This document shows, piece by piece, positions 22,498 through 33,911 of a DNA stretch of 64,000 bases. Where the stretch lies: positions 1,488,001 to 1,552,000 of the forward strand of contig NC_085850.1 of assembly GCF_020906515.1 (NCBI RefSeq), given 5' to 3'. The position numbers were made by a program, and so were the translations under genes. This DNA comes from Vanrija pseudolonga. Taxonomy: Eukaryota > Basidiomycota > Tremellomycetes > Trichosporonales > Trichosporonaceae. The notes below the pieces were generated by a model. The model searched no databases, was not told the DNA's origin, and worked only from the letters and a program-made list of their open reading frames with translations. Position 1 is the first letter of the stretch; every line of letters starts with the position of its first letter.

Positions 22498-25158
22498 ATG
22501 TCGCGTTCGCCCTCACCGGCCTCGTCGCTCGACTTTGTCGACTCGGACTCCTCGGGATCTGAGGACGAGTACGCCCCGGTCAAGCGCCGCGCTCCCGCCA
22601 AGGCTCCGGCTCGCGGTGGAGCAGCGGCGGCAACGGGCATCAAGATCAACTTGACTGCCTTGCAGCGTGCGCGCGAGGTCGCGGGAGCGCATCCAGCCGA
22701 TGGGGCTGTGGACTATGATGACGGCGGCGATGATGGCGAGGGGTTCCTCGAAGGGCTGGTCGGCAGGAGGGGAATCGACCTGTCCGGCGAGAACCTCAAG
22801 GCTGACCACGCCGCCCGACCTTTGTGGATCGATGAATCTGGTAACATGTGAGCTGAGGTTGTTAGAATGGCGTGTTGACGTCTTGTCAGTATCCTCGAAG
22901 CCTTTGCACCCCTCGCTACTGCCGCGCAAGACTTCTTGATCGCGATCGCCGAGCCAGTATCACGCCCAAGTTTGATACACGAGTACAGGATTACCAAGCC
23001 GTCGCTGCACGCCGCCATGTCGGTCGGTCTCGAGACAAACGACATTATCGAAGTGTTGTCGCGTCTGTCGAAGATTCCTCTACCGAAGCGGTTGATTCGA
23101 CGCATTCGCGAGTGGACGTCGTCGTACGGCAAGATCAAGCTCGTCCTAAAGCACAACCGCTACCTCTTGGAGTCCAGTGTGCCAGAGTACCTCCAGCAGC
23201 TGCTCAAGGACGACGTGATCAAGAACTGCCGTGTTCACCGCGAGGAAGAGGAAGAGGACGTGACCTTTGGCATTGAGAAGACGTCAGGCCCGAGGCGAGA
23301 CTTCCACATCCCTGGTACCGAGGAGGCCCGACGAGCTGAGCGCGGCGAGGCAAGCCGTCCGGACGAGAACGGGCGCGGGCGTGACGACGTTATCGGTGCT
23401 GTGATCGGTATCAACGAGACCGACGAGCTCGACGAAGACGACGCGGTGCAGTCGTTCGAGGTCGCTGGAGATCGGATGGAGGAGGTCCGCCGTCGCTGCA
23501 AGGACATCGACCTCCCGGCGCTCGAGGAGTACGACTTTAGGAACGACAACCGAAACGCGAACCTGGACATCCAGCTCAAGCCGATGACCGTCATTCGCCC
23601 ATACCAGGAGACATCGCTGTCCAAGATGTTCGGTAACGGCCGTGCGCGTTCTGGTATCATTGTGCTGCCATGTGGTGCAGGCAAGACGCTCGTCGGCATC
23701 ACGGCCGCCTGCACAATTCGGAAGAGTGCGCTGGTGCTCTGCACGTCGGCTGTGTCAGTCGCCCAATGGAAGCAGCAGTTCCTCCAGTTCTCCAACATCA
23801 GCGAACGCCAGATCTGCACCTTCACGCAGGGCGAGAAGGAGATCTTCCAGGGCCCGGCCGGTATCGTCATCTCGACGTACTCGATGATTGCGAAAACTGG
23901 CAAGCGTGCCCACGATGCCGAGAAAGTCATGCAGTTCCTCCGCTCGCGCGAGTGGGGCTTCCTCCTGCTTGACGAAGTGCACGTCGTCCCCGCTGAGATG
24001 TTCCGCAAGTGTGTGAGCGGCTTCAAGGTGCACGCCAAGCTCGGCCTGACGGCCACGCTTGTGCGTGAGGACGACAAGATCAACGACCTTGGATACCTCA
24101 TTGGCCCGAAGCTTTATGAGGCCAACTGGATGGACCTGGCGAAGAACGGGCACATTGCGACTGTGCAGTGCGCCGAGGTGTGGTGCCCGATGACGCCAGA
24201 GTTCTACCGCGAGTACCTCCGCAACCCGTCGCGCAAGCGAGTGCTCCTGCACGCCATGAACCCGAACAAGATGCAGGCGTGCCAGTTCCTCATCAACTAC
24301 CACGAATCGCGCGGCGACAAGGTGATTGTCTTCTCGGACAATGTGTACGCGCTCGAAGCGTACGCCAAGAAGCTGGGCAAGCCATACATCCACGGTGGGA
24401 CGCCCGAGGGCGAGCGTCTGCAAATTCTCAGTCGATTCCAGCACGACCCGCAGCTCAACACCATCTTCCTGTCCAAGGTTGGTGACACGTCCATCGACCT
24501 CCCAGAAGCCACCTGCCTCGTGCAGATTTCGAGCCACTTCGGCTCGCGTCGCCAAGAGGCGCAGCGTCTGGGTCGTATCCTCCGTGCCAAGCGCCGTAAC
24601 GACGAGGGCTTCAATGCCTTCTTCTACTCGCTGGTCTCCAAGGACACGCAGGAGATGTACTACTCGTCCAAGCGTCAGGGCTTCCTGATCGACCAGGGCT
24701 ACGCGTTCAAGGTTATCACCGAGCTGCATGGCATTGACAGTGGGTGGGTATAACGTGTAATGACTAACCCTTTCTCAGAGATGGACGGTCTTGTCTTCCC
24801 GACCAAGGCGCAGCAGATCTCGCTGCTCGAGGAAGTCCTCAACACAGGCGCGGACAGCTGGGAGACATCGGACCACTACATGCGCCTGAACAATGGCAAG
24901 CATCAGAAGGTGGCTAGCCGCGGTGCACAGAACGTCAAGACGGCAGCGCCGGTGCAGCGGTTCACGGCGCCTCTCGAGCACCTGTCGGGTGGGCAGAACC
25001 TTAGCTACCGCGAGCAGAACAAGAGCGCCAACAAGGAGCTGCAGCGTGAGGAGCGGCTTACGAAGAAGCAGCGCGTGGCGCAGAACGCGGGCCAGCATTC
25101 AGTGTTCAAAAAGCGCCAGAATGAGCTGGCGTCGGCGAAGAAGCGTATGGGGCAGTAG
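22498..25158 (+). CDS. SSL2: TFIIH helicase/translocase XPB (Ssl2/Rad25)
   Basis: 3'-5' DNA translocase of TFIIH that opens promoters for RNA polymerase II and damaged DNA in nucleotide excision repair. Exons 22498-22847, 22890-24739 and 24779-25158 (introns 42 and 39 nt) give 859 aa, close to yeast Ssl2 (843). An acidic N-terminus precedes the damage-recognition-like domain ([20 protein letters not shown]). Walker A is LPCGAGKT with Lys382. The Walker B DEVH is at about 478-481, followed by the RED motif in [10 protein letters not shown]. Helicase lobe 2 carries HGGTPEGER and [10 protein letters not shown]. The last exon ([16 protein letters not shown]) is the C-terminal segment shared by fungal XPBs. 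Confidence 0.96.
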
Positions 25159-25294
25159 AGGCAGCAGTAGTTGTAGCATTATGAACATATAGCATTTGGA
25201 AGTGTATTGTGAGTCGGCGACTGCCCAGCCAACCAAGCTGCATCCCAAGATCCTCTACGGCAACGTCAACCCTCAGTCCCCTATTTGCGTCTGT

Positions 25295-25941
25295 CTACTC
25301 GGCCGAGACCTCGCCAATGTCCTCGTTCCAGATCTTCTTGCCTGCGTCGCTGGCAATCCAGTCCGCCATCATCTTGGTGATCTCGGCGTCCTTGAGGTTG
25401 ACGACCTCGACGCCCTGCGAGCGGAGAAAGTCCTCTCCGCCGACAAAGTTGTCGTTCTCGGCCAGCACGACAGTGGGGAACTTGTAGAGGACGCAGGTGC
25501 CAGAGCACTGAGCGTGTCAGCCGCATCTATGCATCCAACCCACCATGATACACGGGCTCAGCGTCGTGAACATGATACACTCGCGCAGGAGCCCCTCGCG
25601 CACGCGCCCGAGGTTCTCGAGCGCGTCCGTCTCGCCGTGCTTGATGTTCGAGTTCTCCTGCACGCGCTTGTTGTGGCCCTTGGAGAGGACGTCGCCAGTG
25701 GGTGCGTGGACGATGCAGCCGCTGTGTGAGCGAGCGTTAGCGAGCGAACAAGACCGACCAGGCTGGCTGGACCACCCGAGACTGCGGCGTCCCGAGATGC
25801 CTATCTCCACATACCCGATGGGAATGCCACCCTCAGAGAGAGACTTGAGCGCCTGCTCGTGCGCACTGGCGTCAGCGGTGCCAGCAGCAGCCCCACCTAC
25901 ATGCGCATGTACTTGGGGTAGTCGGCGGGCGTGACTGGCAT
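25295..25941 (-). CDS. FCY1: Cytosine deaminase (copy 1, Fcy1-like)
   Basis: Zinc enzyme of pyrimidine salvage that converts cytosine to uracil; in fungi it also converts 5-fluorocytosine to 5-fluorouracil. Exons 25941-25901, 25865-25815, 25721-25544 and 25507-25295 give 160 aa (yeast Fcy1 158). Zinc ligands and catalytic acid are all present: His59 and Glu61 in HGETDALENLG, Cys88 and Cys91 in PCIMC. The second cysteine is created by the 36-nt third intron, since PCIM ends one exon and C-S-G-T begins the next. The C-terminus (WNEDIGEVSAE) resembles the yeast WFEDIGE tail. The gene stands 239 bp downstream of a paralogue in the same orientation. Confidence 0.93.
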
Positions 25942-26180
25942 TGCTGGCGGGTCGTGTGGTGGTGATAAGGGCGATGAAGAAAGTTGAATGGAGCTCAGGG
26001 ATGCCGAAGGGATGGGCCGAACGAGTCGGCTTGCTCCGTGGATCAGTGTTCTAATGATAGCGCGCAGCCAAGCGAGCAGCGCAGCGAGAAAGCAGCAACA
26101 CGTAAAAGCAAACCCATACATGGTACAACAGAGTTCAGACAGCCTAGACAGCCCAGATAGCCCGGATACCCCGCAGATTA

Positions 26181-26936
26181 CTACGACTCCCACAGCGCCT
26201 TGCCCTCGTCTGTCGCGATCCAGTCCACCATCATTTGCCGCACCGAAGCGTCGTCGAGCACGATGACCTGTACGCCGCGCGACACGAGGTACTCCTCTGC
26301 ACCTGCGTACGTTTCCCGCTCGGCAGCCACGCACAAGGGGATACCGAAGCGGATGAACGCCCCGGCGCACTGGGAGGCATGTGTCAGCTACGAGGCGGCC
26401 ACGCACAGCGCCGACCCCACTCACCATCTCGCACGGCACCATGGTCGTGAACACTGCCAGGTCCTTCCACAGCGCCTTGTCCACTGCCCCGAGATTCGCG
26501 AGCGCCTCCATCTCGCCGTGGGCGACGTGCGAGCCCGTCTGCGCGAACCGGTTGTGCCCGCGCGCGAGCACGGCGCGCGTGTTGAGGTCCACGATGACGG
26601 CGCTGCGAAAGAGCGTTAGCGAGCGCGCAGGCGAGCAAGCAAGCAAGCAGAGCAGCATGCAGCATGCAGCAGCGATCACGCTAGCGAGGCCGCGAGACGT
26701 CGTCGAGACCAAGCGCCCCGGTCACGCACGCCTCGACCCGCCCCGCCCCGCCCCGCCGCGCGCCCCGCCGCCGCACGACCCCACGACCCACCCTATCGGG
26801 ATGCCTCCTTGCGCCTTGCTCTTGAGCGCCTCGTCGTGCGCCCTGTGGGTCAGGTCAGCGGCGGCGTTGTAGCAAGACGGCATGACGTGACGTACAGGCG
26901 CATGAGCTGCGGATAGTGCTTCTCCGTGACGCGCAT
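26181..26936 (-). CDS. Cytosine deaminase (copy 2, tandem paralogue)
   Basis: Exons 26936-26896, 26842-26792, 26602-26425 and 26369-26181 encode 152 aa. The first three exons have exactly the lengths seen in copy 1 (41, 51 and 178 nt) and the same intron phases, so the pair arose by tandem duplication. All catalytic residues are kept: His59/Glu61 in HGEMEALANLG, Cys88/Cys91 in PCEM|C. Differences lie in the substrate-side loop (AGAFIRFGIP versus SGTCVLYKFP), and the C-terminus stops at KALWES without the EDIG tail. It may be a second cytosine deaminase or have a shifted substrate range. The second intron (189 nt) contains a CCCCG-rich tract. Confidence 0.9.
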
Positions 26937-27229
26937 TGTAGGCGCGCGGTTGGTGGCGGCGACGGACAGAGCGACGGACGGACGGTGGCGACGTCTAAAC
27001 TGAAACTCTCCAACATTGTACGCGCTGTGCAGGCAGCATCCATCCCCTACGCTCACTCAGGCACGGATCGCACAGACCGCGACTCACTCATGTCGCGGGA
27101 TCAAATCCACGTGGTGATCACGCGCTGGCTCGGCCACTCGCCGCAAGTCGGCATCGCAGAGTTGAACGAGGAGACATCTTTCACGACAACGACGACCTTG
27201 TCCACCGACTTTATCTCACCACTCTCACG

Positions 27230-27745
27230 ATGGGCGCGAATCGTGCGTGCTCGCTGACGGCCTGATAACCCGGGCGTTGCTGACCCGCCCAGTCGAAGTA
27301 TTCAAGTTTGCGACGTACCTCTTCATCCCGCTGTTTGCCATGCTGCACTTCGGCGACCCGAACTGGTTCGTCTCAGTCCGACGGTGGGAGCTGCGCTGAC
27401 TGTCGCAGGTACGAGCACCATGTCCACCCTGTATGTGCTTGAGGCTACCTTGTGTTGCAGACCACTAACCCGTCAGATCAAGCACATCATGTGGCCACCA
27501 AAGGAGACGACCAACGTGAGCTTGCCATACTTGGGTAAAGCTGACGCCAGACCATCGCGCCAAAGTCCGCCGACGAGCTCCACTCGGAGCTTAACCGCAT
27601 CAAGGAGGAGCACAAGGCCCGCCGGACGGGTGTCGCTCCCTCCAAGCCTGCAGCGGCGGCCACACCCGAGAACAGCGCCGTCCTCGCCCAGTTGCCGACC
27701 GACGGCAAGTTTGACTGGGCTGCCGGCAGCAAGCGCCTGGTGTAG
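27230..27745 (+). CDS. PET100: Cytochrome c oxidase assembly factor Pet100
   Basis: Small mitochondrial inner-membrane protein needed to assemble complex IV. Five tiny exons, 27230-27242, 27293-27365, 27409-27430, 27477-27515 and 27551-27745, join in phase into 113 aa. The hydrophobic segment FATYLFIPLFAMLHFGDPNW (about residues 9-28) is the single membrane anchor. HVHPIKHIMWPPKE matches the Pet100 WPPE signature, and a charged helix SADELHSELNRIKEEHKARR follows. The gene has four introns of 50, 43, 46 and 35 nt in about 0.5 kb. No single frame is long, so it would be easily missed. It is divergent from cytosine deaminase copy 2 across 293 bp. Confidence 0.88.
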
Positions 27746-28329
27746 ACAACACACGCGTCTATACACACATATACTGTATGCATATACTCGGCTCATGTGC
27801 TGTGGTTGTTGAACGAGGGTGGCGAAGGTGTGAAGCTTGGCGACGAGCTGTGGTGCCACATGATGGGCCACCATTCTACCATTCTCAGTATTCTGCTTTC
27901 GCAACGACTGTTAGTGCTCCTCGCCATGCTGCACTCTCGCTCTTGCACTCTCGCTCTGCTCGCTCGTTGAACCATTTGGCTGCATGCCTGATCATGCCCA
28001 TGCGGACGCTGATATAGTAGGGAAGGGAATAGTATACGCTTCGTCTCGTCTTCCAACTCTAGATGACGACACGAGCGATGCCCCTTCAAACGTCGTCAAC
28101 CTGCCACCACAGAGGCGCTTTGGTCGGCAGCCTCTGCGTCGCAGTATCCACAACGACGAGGGGCACATTTTGAGGGGTAGGGTTGAGGGGGTGGGGGTGG
28201 GGGTTTGGGGGTTGGGGTCTTGGTGGGGTGGTGTTGGGGGAGGGGGGAAGGTGCTAAGGTGGCTAAACGCCAGCGATACAGGTTTGCACGATTACAAAAA
28301 GTGGACCAGAAGATGCCGGAAAGTGTGAC
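27746..28329. other. Convergent intergenic region PET100 / eIF4A
   Basis: 584 bases between two 3' ends. A G/T-rich tract (about 28165-28255) sits close to the eIF4A stop. No gene is visible. Confidence 0.6.
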
Positions 28330-29125
28330 TTAGATGAGGTCGGCGACGTTAAGGGGCATCTCGTCGACCTGGGTGTTGTAGAAGGTCTCAATCTCACGGA
28401 GCATCTTGACGTCCTCGGTGGTGACAAAGTTGATGGCAACACCCTTACGTCCGAAACGACCACCACGGCCGATACGGTGGATGTAGTTCTCCTTGGAAGC
28501 GGGGAGGTCGTAGTTGATGACGAGCGAAACCTGCTGGACGTCGATACCACGGGCAAGGAGGTCGGTGGCGATGAGGACACGCGAAGAGCCCGAGCGGAAC
28601 TCCTTCATGATGACCTCACGCTGGGCCTGGTCCATGTCACCGTGCATGGCCGAGACGGTGAACTCGCGCTCGTGCAGCTTCTGGGTGAGCCAGTCGACCT
28701 TGCGGCGGGTCGAGCAGAAGATGACAGCCTGGGTAATGGTGACAGTCTCGTAGAGGTCGCAAAGGGTGTCGAGCTTCCACTCCTCCTTCTCGACAGCAAT
28801 GTAGAACTGACGGATACCCTCAAGGGTAAGCTCGTCACGCTTGACGAGAATACGGATGGGGTCACGCATGAACTTCTTGGTGACCTCAAGAACGTCGGCG
28901 GGCATGGTAGCCGAGAGGAGGACGACCTGGGTCTCGGCGGGGAGGAGCTGGAAGATGTCGTAGATGGCGTCCTTGAAGCCAGTCGAGAGCATCTCGTCGG
29001 CCTCGTCAAGGCAGAACATCTTGACCGAGTCGGCGCGGAGGGCACCACGGTTGATCATGTCGAAGACACGGCCGGGGGTGCCGACAACGACGTGGGGGCC
29101 CTCGGAGAGCTTGGCAATGTCCTCA

Positions 29126-29166
<41 letters not shown>

Positions 29167-29871
29167 GAGGTAGTCACCGAGGGCGATGACGACCTTCTGG
29201 ATCTGCTGGGCGAGCTCACGGGTAGGGGCGAGGATGAGGGCCTGGGTCTTCTTGACAGTGGTGTCAATGCGCTGGAGGATCGAGATCGAGAAGGTAGCGG
29301 TCTTGCCGGTACCCGACTGAGCCTGAGCGATAACGTCACGGCCAGTGATGATGGGCATGATAGCACGCTGCTGGATGGCCGAGGGGCGCTCGAAACCGTA
29401 GGCGTAGACACCACGGAGGAGCTCGGGCTTGAGCTCCATGTTGTCGAAGCTAGGTCACACGGTCAGCAGGCGCCCCACGCAGCAAGAGCACCGAGCTCCA
29501 GCTCGGATGCCCAATGCTTGAACACCCACTTGTCAACGACCTGGTCCCAGTTGGACTCGATAAGGTCGGCGCTCAGCTCGAGGCCGTTCTCGTTGTTGCT
29601 GAGGTTGGTGTCAGTGATGAGTCATTCTATTGTATTCTGTTGTATGAGGTGGCGAACGCGTCGAGGAGGATATGGGCGGTGCTTCGTTGAGTGGCCAACA
29701 CGCTCGAACCAGCCCCATGGCTCTACGATCGACATGCCGTCGCTCCTCGCCATCTCTGTACCACGCTGACAAGCCTCGTCTGGGTCGAGTTTTTTGCCGC
29801 TGGTCGAAAGGCAGGGCGGAAGGGGGGGTGGAAAGGGGGTGTCGCGCGAGAGAGGACACTCACTCAGCCAT
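28330..29871 (-). CDS. TIF1: Translation initiation factor eIF4A (DEAD-box RNA helicase)
   Basis: ATP-dependent RNA helicase of the eIF4F cap-binding complex that unwinds mRNA leaders. Exons 29871-29864, 29598-29530 and 29449-28330 give 398 aa. Motifs in order: Q motif [12 protein letters not shown], Walker A AQSGTGKT (Lys75), [19 protein letters not shown], then in lobe 2 [16 protein letters not shown] and [13 protein letters not shown]. The first exon has only 8 coding nt (MA plus two bases) and is followed by the longest intron of the gene (265 nt). This arrangement resembles RPL27 and is typical of highly expressed genes. Confidence 0.96.
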
Positions 29872-30454
29872 GATGTCTGTTTTGTTTTTTTTGTTGGTCG
29901 CTTCGTCTTTCGTGACGGAGCAGCCGGGTGTGCGTTTGGAGGGGGTTGCGAGAGCTTTTTTTAAGTAGTTTTGGATACCCGAAGGTGTTTGAAGAGGAGA
30001 AGAGAAGAGGAAGAGGTGTCTTTGTGACGGCGGTGGCCAGGGCGGCCAGGCTGGTGTGCGTCGCTGGCTGGGCTGGCTGGGTTGGCTGGCTGGCGCGCCC
30101 ACCGTACCAAGCCTGCAAAAATTGTCTGGGACGGAACCGTCAGAGCGGACGCACTTAGGGGGGGAGCGCCTGGCGGGTCGACCCTGACGCGCGTGCGGTC
30201 ACACCGCCAGGGGTCAGTGCCACACCATCCAAAACGCCGTTGTACGCCGAAAGGAGGAGCATGGTGGGTGCCTGGGCGGGACTATTTTTTCCAGACATGG
30301 GCGTCACTTGATATCCACCTCCACTTTGGAGGGCCACAGTCAGAAATGGGATTGCATCCACAGCAGCCACCCGTCAACAACAACATTGTCAACACAAAGC
30401 CCTATCGCGGGTAGGTAGAGCAGCAGCACCCACATCCCTGCTCTTACCCGCGCA
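29872..30454. other. Divergent intergenic region eIF4A / RRN11-like gene
   Basis: 583 bases between divergent starts. On the plus strand it contains T-rich and GGCTGG-type tracts (about 30049-30090). No extra gene is evident. Confidence 0.6.
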
Positions 30455-31524
30455 ATGGTAGGCAAGTACAAGTTCAACCCCGAGCCCAATGGCCCCGACC
30501 GGCCACGCACCGTCCGCGGGGCATACATCTACAACCTTGTAGATTGCATCTACGCGTGCATCCTGCGCGGCGAACTGGACCGTGCGCGACGCGCCTGGGG
30601 GATCTTGGTATGTGGCGTTGGTTTGGTGGCGGCTTGAGACAACAACTAACCACAACTCAGGTGCGCTGCCCAGACGTCAACTGGAAGGAGAGGTGGCGCT
30701 GGGGTCTGTACCTCATGACCGCTGAGACGGACGCCGAGGCGCCGGCCGGAACACAGACTCAAACGCAGACTCAGCAGCCTAAAGAGGTGGAGCGCTGGCT
30801 CAAGAGTCTTCAGATATCAATGCCAGAGGGTGATGTGAGTAGCTGCGTTGGTTCCGTGCTGACATCTGCAGAGACCCGCCATCCTCGCCGAGCTCGTCCT
30901 CTTCCACATCAAGGGGCACCGATACCGCGCCGCGCTCGACGAGCTCGAGACGTACCTCACCTCGTACCCTTACCTGCTTTCAGCCTCGCTGCACACATAT
31001 GCCGGCATGATCTGCTTTTACTTGGCACAGCCGAAAGCGCTGCAGGGGTCAGAGTATGTGCCGCAGGAGCGAGCGGAACGAAGGGATCGAGAGGTGTCTG
31101 TCGAGTCTTCTTCAACTGGTTGGTACTGCTTGCTACGACTTTGCTAACCTGCCTAGCGACCAGTGTTGATTCTATTGGCCGTAACGTCCCCCCGCCCAAC
31201 GAGGGCTTGCTGCGGCAAGCGCGCAAGTGGTTCGAAGCTGCGCTCAAGATCAACCCGCGCGAACAAGTGGCACTGGGATTCATTGGCCTGGTTAGTTGGA
31301 CTCCTGAAGCGGGAACTGACTGCCAGATGGAGAACCCCGACACTCGGCCAGACTACGCAGATGACAAGTCGGACGAGGAGATGGAGCTCGAGCTGCAGAG
31401 CATGGACAGCAAGTCGGACGCTGGGACAGACAAGGGCAGCGAGAGCGACTCGAGGACTGCCACGCCCGAACGGTACGGCGCGTATGGCGGCTTCAGAGGG
31501 AGGCACTATGATGACTCGGATTAG
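30455..31524 (+). CDS. RNA polymerase I core factor subunit, Rrn11-like
   Basis: Five exons, 30455-30607, 30661-30834, 30872-31118, 31157-31290 and 31327-31524, give 301 aa. The N-terminal core NLVDCIYACILRGELDRARR, the following AWGIL, and WKERWRWGLYLM match the TPR-like start of Rrn11/TAF1A-type Pol I factors. A second helical pair (ILAELVLFHIKGHRYRAALD, ending in PYLLSASLHTYAGMICFYLA) and a third (GLLRQARKWFEAALKINPRE) continue the TPR pattern. The C-terminus is acidic (DDKSDEEMELELQSMDSKSD). Introns are only 36-53 nt. Rrn11 is my best family match. Another TPR protein remains possible because this family diverges quickly. Confidence 0.72.
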
Positions 31525-32250
31525 GAGGAGCTTCATTCCATGTCTAGATGCGGTCATGTTGTAGGATTATGCGATGTTGTAACGGCATTCTGAACCAAGA
31601 GCGGATGTGCAGCTCGGTCTGACCTATCTTCATGTCCTGCCGTCGATGTGGAAACACAAAACACTTGTGTGCGCGGCCGCAATGACCATGTGCACGAGAT
31701 GCCATGCTGTCACATCGCCAGCACAAGGTCCGCAAGTGTCCGCCCTCATGACGAAGCCGACATCTGGTCCATCAATCGCCTGACCACACAAACACGCCGG
31801 GCGGGCGACACCAACAACACGCATCGCCGGCCATTCCCACACGGCATAAACGTCAGTGAGAAGAAAGGTTAGTGGGCTCGGAAACAGCCGATCATGGCGA
31901 GTGTGGGAGGCCCCAGTGTCACACGAGACAACGCTCGTGTGGGATGTGGGAGCACATGTGGACCCACAACCAGACCTCCGACGACTGCTGTGAACCTGCT
32001 GGGCAGACAGCACCAACGAGCATGCCATGCCGTGCCGCTCATGAGCAGCAGGATGTGCATGACAGCGTCGGCGTGACAGCCGCCTCTCGCAGTCCTTGTC
32101 CCTGCTCCCGCCCGAAAAATCTCCAGCACCCTTCCCAATGGCCTCCAATCCACAATCGTCTGCATTGCGCGATACCGATTGCGGGGTCGATGGTGTTACA
32201 CTCATGCATGGATGCCCGATGAGCCCGGCGACACGATGTCATCGAACATT
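31525..32250. other. Convergent intergenic region RRN11-like / RPL35
   Basis: 726 bases between two 3' ends, longer than needed for terminators. Frames on both strands lack codon bias. I see no RNA gene or repeat. Confidence 0.5.
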
Positions 32251-32875
32251 TTATGCCTTGAGAGCGTACTTCCTCTGGGGGAAGTGGACGGCCTTCTTGT
32301 GGGCGCGCTCGGTGGTGGCAGCCTTCTCGTTGGCGGTGAGGCGGCGGCGGATGGCGCGAGTCTTCTTGTTGCGGAGGTCGAGGGGGAGGTACTTCGACTT
32401 CTTGTAGAACTCGCGGAGGTTCTGGCGCTGCTTCTGGTTGATGACAGTGAGGACGCGGGCGATCGACTTGCGGACAGTGTTGCTGTGACATGTTAGCTCA
32501 TGTTGAGGCTGGCGTCGCCGTCGTCTCCATCTGTGTCTGTTCTCGGTGTGCGCTCGCCTCTGTCATGTGCAGGCACTCGACCGCACATGCGCGCACACCT
32601 GGCACCTCCTTGCAGCCCGCCACCTGTCCGCCCTCAATCCAACGAAACCGAACCGAGCCAACGCACATCTTGGTGAGCTTCGAAGACGAGCCACCAACGA
32701 CCTTCTGGACGCGGAGAGTCGAGAGCTCAGTGCGGAGCTCGGTGAGCTGAGCAAGGAGGTCCTGCTTGTTCCTGCGACTGTCAGTTGCTGTTCCCTTGCC
32801 GTGTTGCTGCTCGCGCGCGCCAACGCACTTGGACTGGAGCTCAAAGGCCCTGATCTTGGAGGACGACGACGACAT
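32251..32875 (-). CDS. RPL35: 60S ribosomal protein uL29 (L35)
   Basis: Large-subunit protein at the nascent-chain exit. Exons 32875-32829, 32771-32667 and 32482-32251 encode 127 aa. Family features are [24 protein letters not shown], then [16 protein letters not shown] and the tail [11 protein letters not shown]. The N-terminus carries five serines (MSSSSS) not usual in the family. The intron after ACC-AAG-AT is 184 nt and the first intron 57 nt. The gene is divergent from RAD23. Confidence 0.95.
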
Positions 32876-33911
32876 CTTGCTATTCCGCGGTGTCAGCTAC
32901 GTTGAGAGTCGACTTTTAGATGGGGGCAACACGAACCGGAGTGGCGACCTTGAGGTATAGAGGGGAGACCAGAGCCTCGAAGGGACCTTGCAACAAACTC
33001 TGCGAGAGTGCCAGCCGCTGGCGGAGCCGAGGGGTGTGGGCGGTGGGTGCGCTCGCTGGCTGTCCTGCAGGCTGCTGGTACGCAGGGCAGCCAGCTTGCA
33101 CTTGGACACTCAAGTTCGAGGTCGAAATACGTGTCATTCACTTTTCAGTTATCAATGTCGGCGTTTTCAAGTGTGGCACTAGTTCGACGGCCGTCGGCCC
33201 TAAGAATAATCGCCTATTGTTTCGTGGTCGGAGACATCCGGTGGACCTGCGGTTCCAATGGAGCCTTGCATGACGGTTCCAAGAGGCACAAATGACTCTT
33301 TGTGGACGTGTTCGAGGCAGGCAGGGACAAGTCTGCTGAACTCGCAAGATCAATGACACACGAACAGTGGATCTGTGGAAGGCTGCGTACACTGGCAGAC
33401 TCTGTTGCACCCATGTCGATACATCTGTAGAGGGGCATCCTTCCAGCGGCCGAAGCCTGTGGTCCAAGACGAGCTCACTAATCGCAGCAAAGCCCTCAGC
33501 GAGGTTCAGCTTTTGGTTACAAAGTGTCAGCCATGGTTTGGATCCGCCTCAACCAGGCCATCTTGCTGGATGCTCTTCGATGCCAGTGGGGCTGTGTCTA
33601 CTGGCCTAGTGGGCCGTCTCGGCTCCGTGTGCACAAGTCCCAACTCCACGACCTCCACCCTGGCGTTTCACTCTGCAAACTGCACCCGTTGCCACTTTGC
33701 GCGCCTACCAGATCGACTTCAGGCACGCACCTTCCCCGCGCCTACCTTCGATTCCTTCTAGCAACAACGCGCCCTGCCACCCACCCCACTTGTCGTCACC
33801 GCTCACCGCCGCCGCGCACCAGCACCCCCGCCTCAACGCTTAGTGTACAGCAGGTTCCACTCCTTCCAACCTCACTCTCTTCCCCCACTTCCTTCGTCAC
33901 ACTCGCCCACA
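32876..33911. other. Divergent intergenic region RPL35 / RAD23
   Basis: About 1.0 kb. The RAD23 side (33750-33910) is a C/A/T-rich leader. The rest shows no coding bias, RNA gene or repeat. Confidence 0.55.

Noticed and set aside
23755-24729. Minus-strand open frame (324 codons) opposite XPB
   Set aside because: Antisense shadow without domain content.
28477-29769. Plus-strand open frame (430 codons) opposite eIF4A
   Set aside because: Same antisense effect of G/C third-position bias. It reads as Leu/Val/Asp/Glu repeats with no family features.
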